The notes below the pieces were generated by a model that saw only the letters and a program-made list of their open reading frames with translations, searched no databases and was not told the origin of the DNA. A DNA stretch of 64,000 bases, taken from assembly GCF_963677575.1 (NCBI RefSeq), contig NZ_OY782038.1, positions 1-64,000 on the forward strand, in the 5' to 3' direction. The translations under genes and the position numbers were made by a program. Positions within the stretch are counted from its first letter, which is position 1; each line of letters starts with the position of its first letter. Positions 62,363-64,000 of this stretch are shown here, in pieces. Source of the stretch: an uncultured Draconibacterium sp. (GTDB lineage Bacteria; Bacteroidota; Bacteroidia; Bacteroidales; Prolixibacteraceae).

Positions 62363-63754
62363 ATGAAATATATAAAATTTATAATAGCATCAATTTTATT
62401 GATACAGGGAACATCCTGTGTTGATGAAATATTAGATAAGGAGCCTGTAAGCGATTATTCTGCCAGCGGTTTTTATAAAACAGAGACTGATTGCGAGGCA
62501 GGTGTTTATGGTATTTACGATGCTGCTCAGTCGGTTTTTAGGGTTAATGCCATCTATTGGGGCGAGGGAAGAGCAGATAATGTCTATACTGAACAAACAG
62601 GTGAGCATTTATCTTTAATGGACAATAACCTTAGTGCATCATCATTAACTAATTCTTCTAATTGGAGTAGTTTGTACAAAATGGTAAGCAGGGCCAATTA
62701 TGCAATAAAATATATCCCGGATGTATATGATAGTGATGATGATGATGGCAATCAATTAATTGCACAAGCACGGGCACTTAGGGCATTGGCTTATTTTTAC
62801 CTGGTAAAAGTTTGGGGCGATGTGCCACTTATTACCGAGCCTTATACTTCTACAGATCAGGATATCTTTACAACAAGAACAGATCAGGAAGAAGTGCTTG
62901 ATCAGGTTGAAGAAGATTTAATTTATGCTACCCAAAACTGTAAAGAATTTTTTAATAGTGATAACGACCGTATTATGTTCAACCAAGGTACGGCAAATGC
63001 ACTGCTTACCAAAGTTTATATGTGGAGGCATGAGTATGAAAAAGCGCTTGAAACTTCGCAGTTGGTGCTTGACAATAGCCTTTATTCGTTAGAACCCAAC
63101 ATGGACGGTTGGAGCAGTATTTTTACAAGCGGTGATTCTGATGAAAGCATTTTTGAAGTAGCTTACGAAGAGACAGATCAGTCGAATTGGCTTAGGACTT
63201 TTTATGCTACAGGTAGTTACGCGATATATGTACCTTCTGATGAATTTAAAGCATCATACGAAACCGGAGATTTGCGTATAGATTATGTTTATGATGCAAC
63301 TGCGGATGAGCCTAAGATGATTTGGAAATATTTTGGAAAGAACTTTGATGATGAGTCTACTGATGCTTCAGACCAGAATATTGTATTAATTCGTTTGGCT
63401 GATATTATGCTTTTAAGGGCAGAAGCACTGGCTCAGGTAGGTGGTGCTGCAAATATCTCGGAAGCATTGGATTTACTAAATCAAATCAGAGCTAGAGCCG
63501 GTTTGACGGAATTTGCGACCGAAGATGATGCTGAAGCAATGTATGGCGATCTTGAATCGGCAATTTTGCATGAACGTTCTATTGAATTATGCTACGAAGG
63601 ACACCGTTGGTTCGACCTTGTTCGTACAGGGAAAGCCATATCAACAATGAATCCAATTAACGGATTGAGCAGTGAAGGTAATTTGTTATGGCCAATCAGT
63701 AGTGATATCCTAAACGGTAATCCGAACATAGAGCAAAATGAATATTATCAATAA
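62363..63754 (+). CDS. SusD-like glycan-binding outer membrane lipoprotein (PUL 3)
   Basis: 463 residues with a lipobox before Cys19 (IQGTSC). SusD features: VDEILDKEPVSDYSASGFYKTETDCEAGVYGIYDA, ARALRALAYFYLVKVWGDVPLIT, LLTKVYMWRHEYEKALE, and closing ERSIELCYEGHRWFDLVRTG. It is closer to the shorter SusD group than the 669-residue protein of PUL 1. Starts 11 bp after SusC. Confidence 0.94.
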   Translation: MKYIKFIIASILLIQGTSCVDEILDKEPVSDYSASGFYKTETDCEAGVYGIYDAAQSVFRVNAIYWGEGRADNVYTEQTGEHLSLMDNNLSASSLTNSSNWSSLYKMVSRANYAIKYIPDVYDSDDDDGNQLIAQARALRALAYFYLVKVWGDVPLITEPYTSTDQDIFTTRTDQEEVLDQVEEDLIYATQNCKEFFNSDNDRIMFNQGTANALLTKVYMWRHEYEKALETSQLVLDNSLYSLEPNMDGWSSIFTSGDSDESIFEVAYEETDQSNWLRTFYATGSYAIYVPSDEFKASYETGDLRIDYVYDATADEPKMIWKYFGKNFDDESTDASDQNIVLIRLADIMLLRAEALAQVGGAANISEALDLLNQIRARAGLTEFATEDDAEAMYGDLESAILHERSIELCYEGHRWFDLVRTGKAISTMNPINGLSSEGNLLWPISSDILNGNPNIEQNEYYQ

Positions 63755-63774
63755 ATTTCTAAAAATATTGAAAG

Positions 63775-64000
63775 ATGAATAAGTTTCGTGAAAAATATAT
63801 AGTGAGATGGAATCTCATCAAAGTTTTCTTCTTTTCTTTTGCCTTAATCGCATTGATAACTCAATGTGAGATACAGGAAAACTTTGATTATGAATACCAC
63901 AATACTTCCGGAGAATTGGACATGACGGCTTGGGAATTTATCCAAAGTCGGGATGAGCATTCACTGTTGGAAGACGCAATTACTGCTGCCGGTTTTGAAA
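63775..64000 (+). CDS. Fasciclin-domain lipoprotein, 3' part outside window
   Basis: 75 residues are visible. A signal with lipobox LITQC is followed by TSGELDMTAWEFIQSRDEHSLLEDAITAAGFE, the typical N-terminal helix of fasciclin domains. Such lipoproteins are often encoded behind SusC/SusD pairs and may bind glycan at the surface. Starts 20 bp after SusD. Confidence 0.75.
   Translation, partial: MNKFREKYIVRWNLIKVFFFSFALIALITQCEIQENFDYEYHNTSGELDMTAWEFIQSRDEHSLLEDAITAAGFE

Overview
The window comes from a member of the Bacteroidota. The evidence is four SusC-type genes or SusD partners in three pairs, ECF sigma/FecR modules, several TlpA-type thiol-disulfide proteins, lipoproteins with Bacteroidota-style lipoboxes, low GC content and repeated TAnnTTTG -7 promoter boxes. 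The style of the SusC N-termini and the gene content would suit an environmental Marinilabiliales/Prolixibacteraceae-like organism, but this placement is an inference. No rRNA, tRNA or CRISPR array was recognised.

Region 1 (1-28.6 kb) is an accessory patchwork of small transcription units. It starts with a partial S41-peptidase-like gene, a metallo-beta-lactamase-like protein with altered zinc ligands, a TPR protein and a TetR regulator divergent from a lipoprotein. A tight six-gene operon follows (5527-12901): a lipoprotein alpha/beta hydrolase with a TPR tail, a carboxypeptidase-regulatory-like protein, two TlpA-like proteins and two esterases. A complete IS5-family element (12902-13781) sits exactly on the stop codon of the last esterase and separates the operon from an AraC regulator. 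Then come a DUF1579-like protein, a methyltransferase, a GNAT acetyltransferase, an ECF42-type sigma factor overlapping its DGPF/YCII partner, an SDR/SRPBCC/AraC cluster, a stand-alone condensation-like acyltransferase, an FMN riboswitch-controlled ribB, an AttH-like gene divergent from an AraC regulator, and two outer-membrane-type proteins. Two copies of a structured intergenic repeat lie at about 19.5 kb and 24.45 kb.

Region 2 (28.8-49.1 kb, minus strand) is a large polysaccharide utilisation locus (PUL). Read in transcription order it has ECF sigma, FecR anti-sigma, SusC with STN domain, SusD, a terminator, then GH27, an SGNH esterase, an Asp-rich calcium-binding-like protein, a CE1-like esterase, a GH88/105-like unsaturated uronyl hydrolase, a second SGNH esterase, a polysaccharide-lyase-like protein and two GH92 mannosidases. 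The enzyme set fits an acylated polymer containing mannose, galactose and uronic acid (inference). Region 3 (49.7-56.5 kb, minus strand) is a second sigma/FecR/SusC/SusD quartet with no enzymes of its own. In both quartets the gap between fecR and susC carries an intrinsic terminator pointing against the genes, as expected for a cis-antisense RNA over the susC start.

Region 4 (56.8-64 kb) holds the 3' remnant of an IS21-family element, a cut-off gene fragment, a LacI regulator, and a divergent LacI-type PUL (SusC without STN, SusD, start of a fasciclin-domain lipoprotein). Two copies of a CAAACSTTTG operator lie in the divergent promoter region, one over the susC promoter and one at the lacI start codon.
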